Assembly: GCA_029204045.2 (NCBI GenBank)
Contig: CM055065.1
Location: 12,723,024-12,787,023, forward strand
Source of the DNA: Tillandsia leiboldiana
Lineage: Eukaryota; Streptophyta; Magnoliopsida; Poales; Bromeliaceae
Direction: 5' to 3'
DNA length: 64,000 nt
Under the pieces are notes generated by a model. The model saw nothing but the letters and a program-made list of their open reading frames with translations, had not been told where the DNA came from and searched no databases. This document shows, one piece after another, positions 10,275-20,927 of this stretch. Every line of letters starts with the position of its first letter. Within the stretch, counting starts at the first letter, position 1. Made by a program: the position numbers and the translations under genes.

Positions 10275-10476
10275 AGCAGCTTTCGTTTACCATTCACGCC
10301 AGTTAGCCAAGTTATCAGCTCCTCTACTCTGCTTGGTGTACAGCCCAGCTGCACTTTCTTCTTCGTATAGCTCCTCTGTATTTGAGGATAGTCATCGTCC
10401 GACAGCAGTGAAGCAACTGGTGCACCATGGCTGATAATCCAGTACCCGACATCATTCCCCAAACTCGTTGTCTTGT
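10275..10476 (-). pseudogene. Copper amine oxidase pseudogene, fragment 3
   Basis: Minus-strand translation gives GNDVGYWI, then VASLLSDDDYPQIQRSYT. In a shifted frame it gives YTKQSRGADNLANW. These match the conserved plant copper amine oxidase segments GNDVGYR, LLSDDDYPQIRGAFT and YVDQSRGDDTLAVW, so the order is right but a frameshift and small losses intervene. Such enzymes oxidise primary amines (polyamines) to aldehydes with a topaquinone cofactor. The C-terminal copper-site region is absent. The exon continues across the LINE at 16922-17214. Confidence 0.8.
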
Positions 10477-10565
10477 ATTTTTATTTTTTTTTTTGAGAGA
10501 AGGTAGCATGCTACCGCATCATTCATGGGGAAGATGAATTAGGCAATAGGGGTAGGCAACGGGGC

Positions 10566-10612
<47 letters not shown>

Positions 10613-10619
10613 AAAAAAA
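10477..10619 (-). repeat. LINE 3' end with poly(A) tail (minus) and junction A tract
   Basis: On the minus strand 'gtagcatgctaccttctctc' is followed by a poly(A)-type tail (10488-10499, T-rich on plus), a typical plant LINE 3' terminus. Beside it lies an A tract (10568-10619) that marks the inversion junction, or equally a T tract within the LINE 3' untranslated region. Confidence 0.7.
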
Positions 10620-11166
10620 CTAGGGATATGGTAGCATCCTCTTGCTCCAGACGGAAGGAATCTAGGCGTACCTCCTCTTGCTCCAGACGGAAGGCGCACC
10701 ACGCCAGGGCCGATGGTGGCGGATCGTCCTCTGTCCGAGGCAGTCACGGGGATAAGATTCTGTTTAAGGAATCGCACGTCCTGGCGGGTGCTGGCTTGTC
10801 TTAAAAAGATGCTGCACTCGGGCCAAGCTCCTCCAGAGGCAAGAAGACAAAGCTGTCTGTCTCCTGGGCTGATCACAGCGGTCTCCCTCTAGCCTCGTTT
10901 GTCCCCGTCGACGGCGACTATAACGTAGACTTGACCTGCCATGTTCGGTCAGTCCACTCCACTAAGGACAACCCTTGCTCTTGGAGGATCTCTTCTGCCC
11001 AGGGGGGTCGTGAGAGCTTCAGTTCTGGACGAGTATCTGCTACTTTGCCTTCATATAGGGATGCCCTTCTCAGATACCCTCCCCCCCCAAGCAATGGAGA
11101 TCTTGGTCCCCTTGCTCTGCGCCCTTTCCTCGGCAAAGCGTCTTCCCCTCCCCGACTGCGGGCAGA

Positions 11167-13281
11167 TGCTTCCTCTGTCTTGCGAGGGACCACCGGATCC
11201 GGGATTGTAGAGAACCCCTCCGGTGCCGTCGCTGCTTCAAGCTTGGGCACCCGGCCGCTCGCTGCAACTACCCCGGTCCGCCGACCGTGAAGAAGATGTA
11301 CAGGGCCATGGGTTTCCGTCCTCCTGCCACGAAGCACTTCGTCCACCTCACAGAGAATTTCCACTCTCGTCAGCAATTGTGCCGCAATGCTGTTCTTGCC
11401 AGCATCTCCGGTCCGGACCGCCTGGGGCATTGTCCGTAGGAGGCGATTGTGACCGACCTTGCCATCAGATTCGGCAGACTCTCCGAAGATTTCCATGTGG
11501 CCCGGCACCGCGAAAGAGGCTTCGTGATCCTCCTCCCACACTGGGTGGGCCCTGAGGACCTCACCCGCAGGGAGGTGGTTCGGTTGCCGCGGTGCAGGCT
11601 TCGCTGCTTCCTATGGAACCCGTACCGCAACGCTTCCCGATCCCAGCTCCGGGTCAAAGCTTGGATCAAGTTGTTCGATCTCCCTTTTGAATGCTGGGTG
11701 GAGTCCAAGGTCGCCGCCATCGTCAGCCAGTTCGGCAGGTACCTGCGCGGAGATGAAGAGAGCCTCAATATGTTAGACCTCAACGGCTATGGCTGCCAGA
11801 TCGCCGTCGACGACCCCGCAGATATCCCAGAGAGCATTCTTGTCACCCTGGGGGATCTTACCGTCTCTGTCACCGTGCAGTTGGAGCGCACCGCTCCCCT
11901 GGGAGGAGACGACCGTGGGATACCTTTCGCTGGTGGTGATCCGAACGAGGGGGCCGATCAGACGGACCCCCTTGGTCGGAACATCGCCAGGCGGGTGTAC
12001 CCCTTGGGGGATGATGGCCCTGGCCCTAGCTCCACGGACGGCCTGGCGATGGACTCGAATGAATCAGGGAACTCGACGGAACCTCGCGGCCGGCGGCGTA
12101 GCAGTTCTGGTGGAGGGCGGCGGTCGCTTCGTACCTCGGCGGGACCCGGCGGAGCGATCTTGCTGGGGAGGGATGCTGCCGTGCCGCGCGCAGTCGCTCG
12201 CCCCGAGCAGTCGCTCGCCCCGAGAAGCCTGCCCCCGAGCCGGGCGCAGTCGCCTGCCCCGAGGTGCCCGCTGTTGACCTCCCGCCGGCTTTCTCGGTCG
12301 GCGGCTCGGAGGTTTCTCGCGGGCGGGCTATTTCCATGCAGTCCGACCCCCGAGTTTCGCCCCTCGGGCTGCCCCCCTTGCTCGAAGTCGGAAGCCCCTC
12401 GATCCCTCCCTCCGCATCGGGCAGAGTTTTCCTTCGGGGGCCGTGCGCCACAGGGGGCTCGGTTGGACCGCCCAAGGGGGGTGTCCTGTTTGGTAATTTG
12501 TTTGGAGGGCCGATTTTTCCGCTCGGTGTAGCTGGGCCCCTCTTGGGCCCGGCCGAAGCTGGTGACGCGGGCCTCCCTTGTGGTGTAGTCGGACCTATCC
12601 TGGGCCCGGTCTTTGATGTTTCACCCATGATGGAGGCTGTTGCACTTTGGACCATGGGCCGGGCTGGTCTCGTTATCGCGGGGGGCCCACTGGACCCTTC
12701 CTTGCGGGATTCTTCCGCTAGGCCGCCGCACCTCTCTTTCATCTGGGATTCTCGCTCCTTTGCCGCCGACGCCTCCGCCCCCCCCCCTCCCCCCCCCCCC
12801 CAGGCCTCTGCTCCCCGCGATCTCGTGGCTGGGCCCAGCCCTTTCCCGTCCGGGGGTGGACCTTGATGGTACGGCGGACCCGGACCCAGTCCTCTGTCGC
12901 TCTGGGATTGTTCTTCGCTCCCCTCTTTTGCCTTTGGGCTCTGGTGTCTCTTCGCCTCTCTCTGGGCCATCTGCTGGCCTTCCGGGGGAGCCCTTGCCGC
13001 TACCTACTGACGCCGATGGTGACAGTGTCTCCGACCTCTCCGGGCCGCCGGCGGCCTGCTCCCTCTCTCCCCTCCGCAGGAGCCCCCGGCTTGCCTCGTG
13101 CCACCGAGGAGACCTGGCAGCAAGAGCCACAGCGCGGAAGACCCTGCTTCGAGAAGGTAGGACCTTGCTACCTCCGGCCGTTCCTTCGGAGCTCACCAAG
13201 GCTAAATGTGCTCAGTGCGGGATCCGCCTCACAGACAACGAGGCTTTGGATCTCCTGCTGTTCATCGGACCCCTCCCCTAG
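11167..13281 (+). pseudogene. LINE ORF1: zinc knuckles and DUF4283-like domain
   Basis: In one frame two CCHC knuckles, CFLCLARDHRIRDC and CRRCFKLGHPAARC, start at 11167. They are followed by a basic stretch and a single in-frame TAG (11437-11439), after which the frame stays open from 11449 to 12531. The later part (FVILLPHWVGPEDLTRREVV, WIKLFDLPFECW) resembles the DUF4283-type RNA-binding region of plant LINE ORF1 proteins. The knuckle-first order is unusual compared with the common DUF4283-then-knuckle order. A proline-rich stretch follows, and a shifted frame at about 13060-13281 (SPLRRSPRLAS...) looks like the ORF1 C-terminus. ORF1 proteins bind LINE RNA. Dead because of the stop and frameshifts. 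Confidence 0.75.
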
Positions 13282-13349
13282 GGGTTTGTGATCCCGCTGT
13301 GTCTCTGTTGGGTGGTGTCGCTTGTATGTCTCTATGTTTCAAATCTTCA

Positions 13350-16300
13350 GTTGAAATGTCCGGGGTCTAAATGACCAGAATAAGCGCTACCTCGTCAAGT
13401 CTGTAGTGTCTAAATTAAAGTCGGCTGTACTTTGTCTCCAAGAATCTAAGGTGGAATCGATGTCCCGCTCCTTCCTTAGGTCCTTTGCTGGCTGCCACTT
13501 TGATAAATGCCTTTTTATTAAATCGTCTGGTGCCTCTGGGGGTCTGATTACCTGCTGGTGTTCTAATGTCTTTTCCTGTACTGGGGCCCTCATGAGAAAC
13601 CATTCTCTCACTGTTCAGCTGACCCACATCCCTAGTGGCATGGCCTTCTTCGTTACCAACGTGTATGGGCCCGCCACTTGGGACGGTAAACCAGAATTCT
13701 GCCAGGAGCTGGCTGATCTAAAAAGAGATGTAGAGGGATGTGGGTTGTGTGTGGGGACTTCAACCTTACCAAGAACATCCTGGAAAGGAGAGGCAGAAGC
13801 TGGATTGGGCGTTCTATGACCTTATTCTCTGACCTCCTCAATGAGCTGGAGATGCTAGATCTGCCGCTCTTTAACCAGCAATTCACTTGGTCCAACATGC
13901 AGGGCAACCCCTCTTTAGCCAAACTCGACCGCTTCCTCATCTCCACTGAGTGGGACCAATGTTTCTCCCTCTCTAAGGTGGTCGCGGGACAAAGGATCGC
14001 CTCTGACCATTCGCCTATCCTCCTTTCTACCGGCCACAGGCTTTCCCCCCCTCGGTTTAGATTCGAGATTGTCTGGCTTACTCGCGAGGATTTCTATAAT
14101 AAAGTCCCGCTTTGGTGGAATGAGGTTGCCCCTAAAAACTCGGGTGTCCTTACCTTCGCGGCCAAACTGAGACATTGTCGGAAACGTATCAAAGAATGGT
14201 GCTCCGCGAGCTTCTACAGCATCTCCCAAACCAAAAAACACCTGGCCGGGGAGATCCAACAGCTTAACGTCCTGGAGGAACGTGCTAACCTCTCCCCACA
14301 ACTACTCGAGAAGCGGGCGCAGCTTAAGTCTCTTCTTACAGGGGTGGTGCGGGACGAGGAGATCCTCTGGAAATCTCGTGCTAATCTGCGGTGGTTGAAG
14401 GAAGGTGATGGTAACACGAAATACTTCCATGCCGTTGCTAACGGTAGGAGACGAATGAACACCATTGGCGACGTGGTGGATAACGGGCACACTCTCCGGA
14501 GAGAAGTTGATAAAAGGGTGTACTTCTTTTAGTACTTCAAAAAACGTTTCGCCCCGAGTGAACATACTAGGAGTTCGATAGGGGACTGGGCCGAGCTCTT
14601 TGGAACTAGATCGTTTAGCCGCCCAGACGATCTTACTGTGCCTTTCTCCTTAGAGGAGATCAGGAAAGCTACCTTCCAACTGGGTACAGACAAAGCGCCC
14701 GGGCCAGACGGCTTCAACCTGGGTTTCTTCCAAAAATTCTGGGAGGTAGTAAAGTTGGACTTGTTGACCATCTTCCAGGACCTCTACAATGGATCTCTGA
14801 ACTCCTCCCCGGTGGACTACTCCTACATCTGCCTGATCCCTAAGAAGGAAGGGGCAAACTCAGCTAACGACTTCAGACCTATCAGCCTTATCAATTCGGT
14901 CCAGAAGATCATCTCTAAGGTCCTCGCCAACAGGCTCGAAGTGGTTATGAAGGAGGTTATCTCACCTGCTCAGTCTGCCTTCCTCAAAGGCAGGTCTATT
15001 CTTGACTCCTTCGCAACTGCTACTGAGCTGGTCAACTGGAGTTCCAAAACTGGGCTAGAAGTGGTAGGTATTAAAGCGGACTTCGAAAAAGCCTTCGACA
15101 ACGTGCTCTGGGATTTCTTATTCGTGGTCCTAGCTGGGCTTGGGGCAAACGACAGGTGGTGTGGATGGATCAAGCAATGCATCTGCAATGCTAAGGTGGC
15201 TATCCTCGTGAACGGAGTGCCAACGAGTTGGATCAAGATGTTTAGGGGACTTAGGCAAGGCGACCCTCTGTCCCCCTACCTTTTCATTCTGGTGGCGGAA
15301 GGATTGACAAGAATGACGGGGCGGGCAGTACACAACCGGTTGTTAAGAAGGGTGGGACCCACGCCGACATCTAAGATATCTATCATCCAATATGCGGATG
15401 ACACCCTATTCTTCTGTGGTGCCAAGAAGAGACAGATCAGCAACCTGCTCTTTATCTGGAATCTCTTCGAGTGGGCCTCTGGCTTGAAGGTTAACCGTAT
15501 GAAGACTGAACTCTTCTATCTTGGCAGGCAGCCCCGCAGGGGAAGGGGCCTCGCGAACATCCTGGGGTGTAAGTTGGGTTCACTTCCGATAACTTACCTT
15601 GGTCTCCCCCTAACTGTCAAACAGCTTAGAAAAGACGACTGGCGGCAGGTTATTGGCAAGTTTGAGACTCGGATAGAAGGGTGGCAAGCTAAACTCTTAT
15701 CCCAGGGGGGTAGATTAGTGCTGGTGAACTCCGTGCTGTCGAACCTCCCGATCTACTACCTATCCATGTTCCGTGCACCCAAATGGGTTGTTAGACGTTT
15801 TGAGGCGCTGCGCAGGGCTTTCTTCTGGAAGGGGTCGACATCCGTCGTTGGAGGACAATGCCTTGTTAACTAGAAGACGGTATGCAGGAGTACCCTAGAG
15901 GGGGGTTTAGGGGTTCTGAATTTGGAGAACATGAATGTTGCACTTCTTACCAAGTGGTGGTGGAGATTTTTCGCAGATAAGAGCCTTCTGTGGGGACCCC
16001 TCATCATTGGTCTATACTACCGATGAAGGAAACCGCTGAGAGAGGGTATCTCCTTTCGGCCCTTCTCCCAATGGTGGCGCAATGTGCTCGCTACTAGGGA
16101 CATCTTTAGATGTGGGCTGTCGTTCTCACTCGGGGATGGTCAGGACATCTGTTTCTGGTCGGACATTTGGGCTGGCCAGGCGCCTCTTCGAACTCTCTTC
16201 CCAGTTATCTTTGACTCCGTCATGGGGAAGACTTGCAGTGTGAAGGACTGCTGGGGAGGGAACAGATGGAAGTGGCGCTACATCCTCCGGGGGTTCACCC

Positions 16301-16904
16301 CTGGTAACCCGGCTAATTCCGATATGGTCGCTCTACTTATGGAGACTATCGCTGCTACCTCCACCTTACCTTCTAAGGACATAGCACGCTGGAGATGGCC
16401 CCATCTGAGTGCTTTTCGGTCAAATCCTTGTATCTCTTCTTCCAGAATGGCGGCGTCTCAGACCTGCGTTTCCGGGAACTCTGGAAGACCAAAGCCCCCC
16501 TCAAGATTAAAATCTTTCTCTGGCTACTATTAAGGAATAAGCTCCGCACAAAAGATAATATGTTAAAAAGGGGGTGGATTGGAGACGGCATTTGTGTACT
16601 TTGTCTGGATGAGGTAGAGACTGTCAATCACCTGTTCTTGGGATGCCAGTTCACTAGAAGTATCCTCCAGGCCTTTCTTCTCTGCTCGGCCTCCCTCAAC
16701 TACTCCTCCTCGGCTGCCTCGCTTTGGTTTACCGCCTGTCTGAGAGGTGGCTCATTGCGCGATAGAGAGCTTTTGGGGATTGCGTCGGTTTTGCGGTCTA
16801 TATGGCTCGAACGAAACAGGAGGATCTTCGACAACCGCAAATCGACGGCGGGATGCCTTAGTAGGAACGCCCGAGGCTGTATGGTCTGGTGGGCTCAGCT
16901 CTCT
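13350..16904 (+). pseudogene. LINE ORF2: endonuclease, reverse transcriptase, zf-RVT
   Basis: ORF2 encodes the nicking and reverse-transcribing protein. The apurinic-type endonuclease starts near 13355 (NVRGLN) with the catalytic-region CLQESK. It shifts frame near 13735, then shows CGDFNLT and, near 14010, SDHSPILL. An in-frame TAG at 14530 precedes the RT domain: KAPGPDGF (about 14692), RGLRQGDPLSPYLF (about 15243) and YADDTLFF (about 15390), the catalytic Asp-Asp pair. A TAG at 15871-15873, where tryptophan is expected, breaks the C-terminal part. The zf-RVT region (LWKTKAPLKIKIFLW, then C..C...H) lies at 16480-16640. The sequence stops at the target duplication, so the natural C-terminus is missing. 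Confidence 0.88.
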
Positions 16905-16921
16905 CAAACTCGTTGTCTTGT

Positions 16922-17214
16922 TAGGGCTCACATCCAGTAACTCAGCCGGCTCGGACCCGAGCTTGACTCATGCATCTGACTCAGTCTTAGCTATCTCTTT
17001 GATGACGGTCCAGTAACTCTTCCTTGGCGAGCTGCCGTCAGTCACTCTCACCGCCTTAAGTCGTGACGTAACAAAAGAATTCTCTGTGCCATTAATGTCT
17101 ACATTGAGATAGCAGGTAACAAAATGGTCGCGGTTGACACCGATGGTGTCGTCCGTTATGAGGGTTCCACACTCGTCACTTACTATTTGGTTTGTGTGGT
17201 TGTGATGTGTGCCC
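16922..17214 (-). pseudogene. Copper amine oxidase pseudogene, fragment 2
   Basis: A single minus-strand frame reads GTHHNHTNQIVSDECGTLI, then DDTIGVNRDHFVT, and later VRVTDGSSPRKSYWTV and KTESDA. These are hallmark segments of plant copper amine oxidases (usually HTDQI, NTIGV.HDHF, SPRKSYW, AKTESDAR). One TGA sits where an arginine codon is expected after SDA, consistent with CGA to TGA decay. The fragment is bounded by element B at 17214 and by the LINE target duplication at 16905-16921. Together with fragments 1 and 3 it was one exon. Confidence 0.9.
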
Positions 17215-18513
17215 TGTTACGGCTTTTTGTGTTGGCATATTTCGTGAGTTGAGTAGTTGAGTTGTTGAGTTGAGTCGGAGTCTTGAAGTGATCAAATTGT
17301 CAATTAGCAATCGAAGACTTAGAGAAGATTCAACAAGAGCTCAAGTTGACACTCAGTGTTTTGAGTCTTGAAGATTGAAATAGAAGAATTGTGGATCAAT
17401 TACATCAATCTTAAGGAAAATGGATTCGGATTGATCAGGTACGTTTAACTAAATAATTTTGGTGATCCGAATACATTTGAGTGGTTTAGAAACACTTGGA
17501 TAAGTTTTCATTGTTTAAAAATAAAAAACTGGACAAATTGGATGTTTCAGAATTTCTGATCCTGAACCGATCCGGATCAGAATTCCGATCCGGATCAGAA
17601 TTCCGATCCGGATCCCGAACCTTGTTTTTTCAGGAATTGCTGAAAAAAGACGACGATCAGGATCGCCGTAAATCCGATCCGGATCGTCGTGCGGGAAAAT
17701 TCCTGTTAAGCCAGTTTTTGATGCTTATCTCTTTCCAAAGGTGTCTAAACTATAAATAGACATTTAGGGTTTCTCAAAAACTACCGATTAATTAATTAAA
17801 CACTTGAGAGCAACCCTAGAGGCTAGGTTTTTATCGTTCTTCTTTATAGCCTCTTTTAGGTCAATTCGACGGTTCTTTCAAGAACATATCTTTTGTCGAA
17901 TTGATCTAATCTTTGCTTAGAGATTCCTTCTACGGTTCTTCAATGATAATCTAAGCAAAGGATCACCATCGAAGTCAATATTTCTATCGGCTAAGTTTGC
18001 GTCGTGGATTCGACGTAGCATCGTGGATTCGATGTGTTGAAGGCGTTTCGTGGATTCGAAACGTGTGCTCGTGGATTCGAGTGGCGTTCGTGGATTCGAA
18101 CGTGTGCAGTGGACGTGCAATCGGTGGAGCGCAAGGTCCGAAGAAGTTGAAGGAGGGGTTGAATCCGTGGAGACGGTAATCACCTTGTTATTCTTCTTTT
18201 CTTAGTGGATTGTTATTGCGTGAACGTCCAATCGGTGAGCGCAAGGTCCGAAGAAGTTGAAGGAGGGGTTGAGTCCGTGGAGTCGGTAATCACCTTGTTA
18301 TTCTTCTATTCTTAGTGGATTGTTATTGCGTGTTGGTCCCGTGGTTTTTCTCCTGGATTGGAGTTTCCACGTATATCTCGGTGTGCTGTTTTTTATTTCC
18401 GCATTGGTTTTTATTTTGCACTGAGATTGGTTTTATAAGTATTACACCTATTCACCCCCCCTCTAGTTGTTTGATAGTACCTATTTAGATCCGTGGGGAT
18501 CCAAAAACCTACA
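17215..18513 (+). repeat. Element B 5' LTR
   Basis: It contains tandem GATCCGGATC palindromes (about 17560-17615 and 17665-17690), a TATA box (TATAAATA at 17751-17758) and the stem-loop array (18000-18103). A ~90-bp direct repeat 'cggtgagcgcaaggtccgaagaag..' lies at about 18108-18210 and 18215-18330. Confidence 0.95.
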
Positions 18514-18531
18514 ATAGGTATCAGAGCGGGT
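18514..18531 (+). promoter_or_regulatory. Element B primer-binding site
   Basis: AATAGGTATCAGAGCGGG directly follows the LTR. It matches the complement of initiator tRNA-Met over GGTATCAGAGC. Confidence 0.75.
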
Positions 18532-18547
18532 TTTAGGTTTATCTATC

Positions 18548-20509
18548 ATGTCGGGTGAAAGTGGTAATATTTATAGACCTCCTCTTTTTGATGGGACTAA
18601 TTATACTTATTGGAAAGTGCGGATGAGAGCTTTTCTCATCTCAATTGATGAGCGGGTATGGCAATCCGTGGAATACGGTTGGGTGCATCCTGTTGAGGAA
18701 GTAGGAAATTCTACTACCCCAAAACCTCGCTCTAGATGGTCCAAAGAGGAAATTGAAAGATCTTCTTACAATGGGAAAGGTATGAACGCTTTATATAATT
18801 CTCTTTCCTCGACTGAATTTACACGAATTTCCGCGTGTGAAACCGCGAAGGAAATTTGGGATATTCTCAAAATTACACATGAGGGTACTAATCATGTAAA
18901 AATTCAAAAGCTCCAGATGCTTACAAGTCAATTTGACTCTATTCATATGGAAGAGCATGAATTGTTTACAGATTATTACACTAGACTTCAAGATGTAATC
19001 AATACTTGTGCTAATTTAGGAGAAAAGATCCCGGAGTCGAAAGTTGTAAGAAAGATACTTCGGACTCTTCCGGAACGGTTTAGGGCAAAAGTTACCGCCA
19101 TTGAAACCGTTAGTCATCCGGATGAGATGAGTGTAGAGGATTTAGTAGGGGCTTTGCAAACTTATGAAATGACTTTTCCTACTAATCAAGTTTCTTCCAA
19201 GTCCTCTTCTAAGCTTACAGGTATTGCATTCAAATCAACAAAGGAAGAAGATAGCGAATCAAGTTCCGACGATGAAATCTCTTTTGCCGATTTTGAAGAA
19301 CAATTGGCGCGGATCGTAAAGAAATTTCGTCGGAAATTTTGGAAGAATCGAACCGATGGATCTTCATCCACGAAACCATCTAAAGGATCATCGGGTTCTA
19401 AATCCTCTAAACTCAAAGGCGTTGCAAAACCTTCTAAAGGAAAAGAAAAAGATGATTTCGAAGGGGAAATCCAATGCTATAGATGCAAAGGCTACGGCCA
19501 TATTTCAACGGATTGTCCTTCTTCGAAATCATATAAAAAGAAGGCTTTGCAAGCAAAAACTTGGGACGATTCTACTTCTAATGAATCTACCTCAAGTAAA
19601 GAGGAAAAAGTTGTTGCTTTTCATGCCTCTCAAATTCCCTCTTCTAATTTTTGCTTATCATCTTTAGTTACTGACTCTACTCCTTTGATTTTGTATGAAA
19701 CATCAACATCCGGCGGAGAGTCATCAAGTGAGGGGGAGTCGGACGAGGAAGAACTCGTTGAGGCATATCAACAACTTCTTGCGGAATCTAAGAAGATGGC
19801 CAAGCATATCAAGAAGTTGAGAAAGCAACGACTTGAGAATCAAGACGAGAATCATGCTTTAAAGAACAAACATCATGATCTCGAGGAGGAACGAGAGCTT
19901 TTATTGGATAATCATAAAATCCTCCAAGAAAAGTTAAATCAATCGGAAACGATCGTTAATTCCCATATTAACAAGATTGATTTTCTTGAAAAGCAGTTTG
20001 AGGAGATTCATGTCATCAATCAAGCTTTGACCAAGCAAGTCCATCAACTTAAATCCGACATACAAAGGCTTTCAACCGGTTCCAAGAAATTTGATTGTAT
20101 GTCCGGATTAGGTCAAACAAGCAAGGTTGGTTTGGGATTTAAAAAGGATCAAACTGTGCATGCTTCAAGTTCCACATTCAAATTGAAAGGAAGAACGTGT
20201 CACCTTTGTGGACTTGAAGGACATTTGGTGAAGGATTGCCCGAAAAAGAGAAAGAAAAATCCTTCGGCAACTTCATCTACGGAGCGAACTCAACGGAATC
20301 AAAAGACTCATCAAGTCAAAGGAGTTCACTCAAACCACCAAAGGTCCGAGCCACAACATCAATCATACAAGTGGATCATTGCAAGGCAAAGACCTAAGGT
20401 GAATCAACAGTCAAAGCTATCATCTCCCAACTACAATGAATCAAGACAACCCAAAATCCGACGATTTTGGATTCGGAAAGGTGATATCTTTCCTTGTCTT
20501 AAGTTCTAA
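18548..20509 (+). CDS. gag: Copia (Sirevirus-like) Gag polyprotein, intact
   Basis: 653 codons, starting at the first ATG after the primer-binding site. Residues ~10-215 match the copia gag region (N-terminal DUF4219-like FDGTNYTYWKVRM, then the UBN2/Retrotran_gag_2 region). A serine- and lysine-rich linker precedes a CCHC knuckle at about residue 310 (CYRCKGYGHISTDC). Residues ~395-510 are heptad-rich and probably a coiled coil. A second knuckle at about 551 is CHLCGLEGHLVKDC. The protein should form the particle and bind RNA. It ends at RKGDIFPCLKF, exactly where the homologous reading frame of element D goes on into protease, so pol was lost at the gag-protease border. The same gag, broken, is in element C. 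Confidence 0.93.
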   Translation: MSGESGNIYRPPLFDGTNYTYWKVRMRAFLISIDERVWQSVEYGWVHPVEEVGNSTTPKPRSRWSKEEIERSSYNGKGMNALYNSLSSTEFTRISACETAKEIWDILKITHEGTNHVKIQKLQMLTSQFDSIHMEEHELFTDYYTRLQDVINTCANLGEKIPESKVVRKILRTLPERFRAKVTAIETVSHPDEMSVEDLVGALQTYEMTFPTNQVSSKSSSKLTGIAFKSTKEEDSESSSDDEISFADFEEQLARIVKKFRRKFWKNRTDGSSSTKPSKGSSGSKSSKLKGVAKPSKGKEKDDFEGEIQCYRCKGYGHISTDCPSSKSYKKKALQAKTWDDSTSNESTSSKEEKVVAFHASQIPSSNFCLSSLVTDSTPLILYETSTSGGESSSEGESDEEELVEAYQQLLAESKKMAKHIKKLRKQRLENQDENHALKNKHHDLEEERELLLDNHKILQEKLNQSETIVNSHINKIDFLEKQFEEIHVINQALTKQVHQLKSDIQRLSTGSKKFDCMSGLGQTSKVGLGFKKDQTVHASSSTFKLKGRTCHLCGLEGHLVKDCPKKRKKNPSATSSTERTQRNQKTHQVKGVHSNHQRSEPQHQSYKWIIARQRPKVNQQSKLSSPNYNESRQPKIRRFWIRKGDIFPCLKF

Positions 20510-20927
20510 ATAGCTTATGACTGTATGTAATTCTTTGATTGGTTTTTCTTTCATATTTTTCTAAATCTCTGCATTACATGTTTTCAATGCTCTTCGTTTT
20601 TATGTTTTGTTTTTAAACAAAAGGGTTTTAACGAACAAGTGCATTGGATAAAAAGGATTTCACTGTCAATCACTCCAATTTAATTTTATATGAATTATCA
20701 ACTTTACTCCATAATCATAATCTTGAAGATACTTCATTATAAGAGTTTTTGATAATTATATTCATCAAATTTTAGTAATCATGTGTGATCTTTAGATGAT
20801 TATTCTATCTCGGTTGTGTGAGTTCTTTGTGATAAACATGAGACAACCGATTGACTAAAATTTGGGATTTAATTCTTTCACATAAGAGATTGTATTTTCG
20901 TACAAGGGTAATGAAATGAATTGCAAA
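20510..20927 (+). other. Non-coding AT-rich spacer of element B
   Basis: No ORF or known motif. It is similar to the corresponding stretch of element C on the minus strand (36090-36498). Confidence 0.6.

Larger units (their letters stand above)
10477..16904 (+). mobile_element. L1-type LINE with 5' inversion (twin priming)
   Basis: The insert is flanked by a perfect 17-bp duplication, CAAACTCGTTGTCTTGT, at 10460-10476 and 16905-16921. At the left is a short LINE 3' end in minus orientation with its poly(A) tail against the left duplication (10477-10567). The rest (10620-16904) is the 5' and middle part of a LINE in plus orientation, ending without a tail exactly at the right duplication. This is the layout expected for twin-primed insertion: a minus-strand insertion whose 5' part is inverted. 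The host is a copper amine oxidase exon. Both ORFs carry stops. Confidence 0.85.

Noticed and set aside
12026..12970. 314-codon minus-strand ORF opposite LINE ORF1
   Set aside because: Antisense to the proline-rich part of ORF1; low complexity and no recognisable domain.
16905..17214. Functional copper amine oxidase gene
   Set aside because: In-frame stop, frameshift, missing C-terminus and two large insertions; it is a pseudogene.
18000..18103. Regularly spaced repeats, possibly a CRISPR array
   Set aside because: The repeat core is only ~10 bp, the spacers are short and complementary to each other, and the sequence is part of a plant LTR. It is described as a hairpin array instead.
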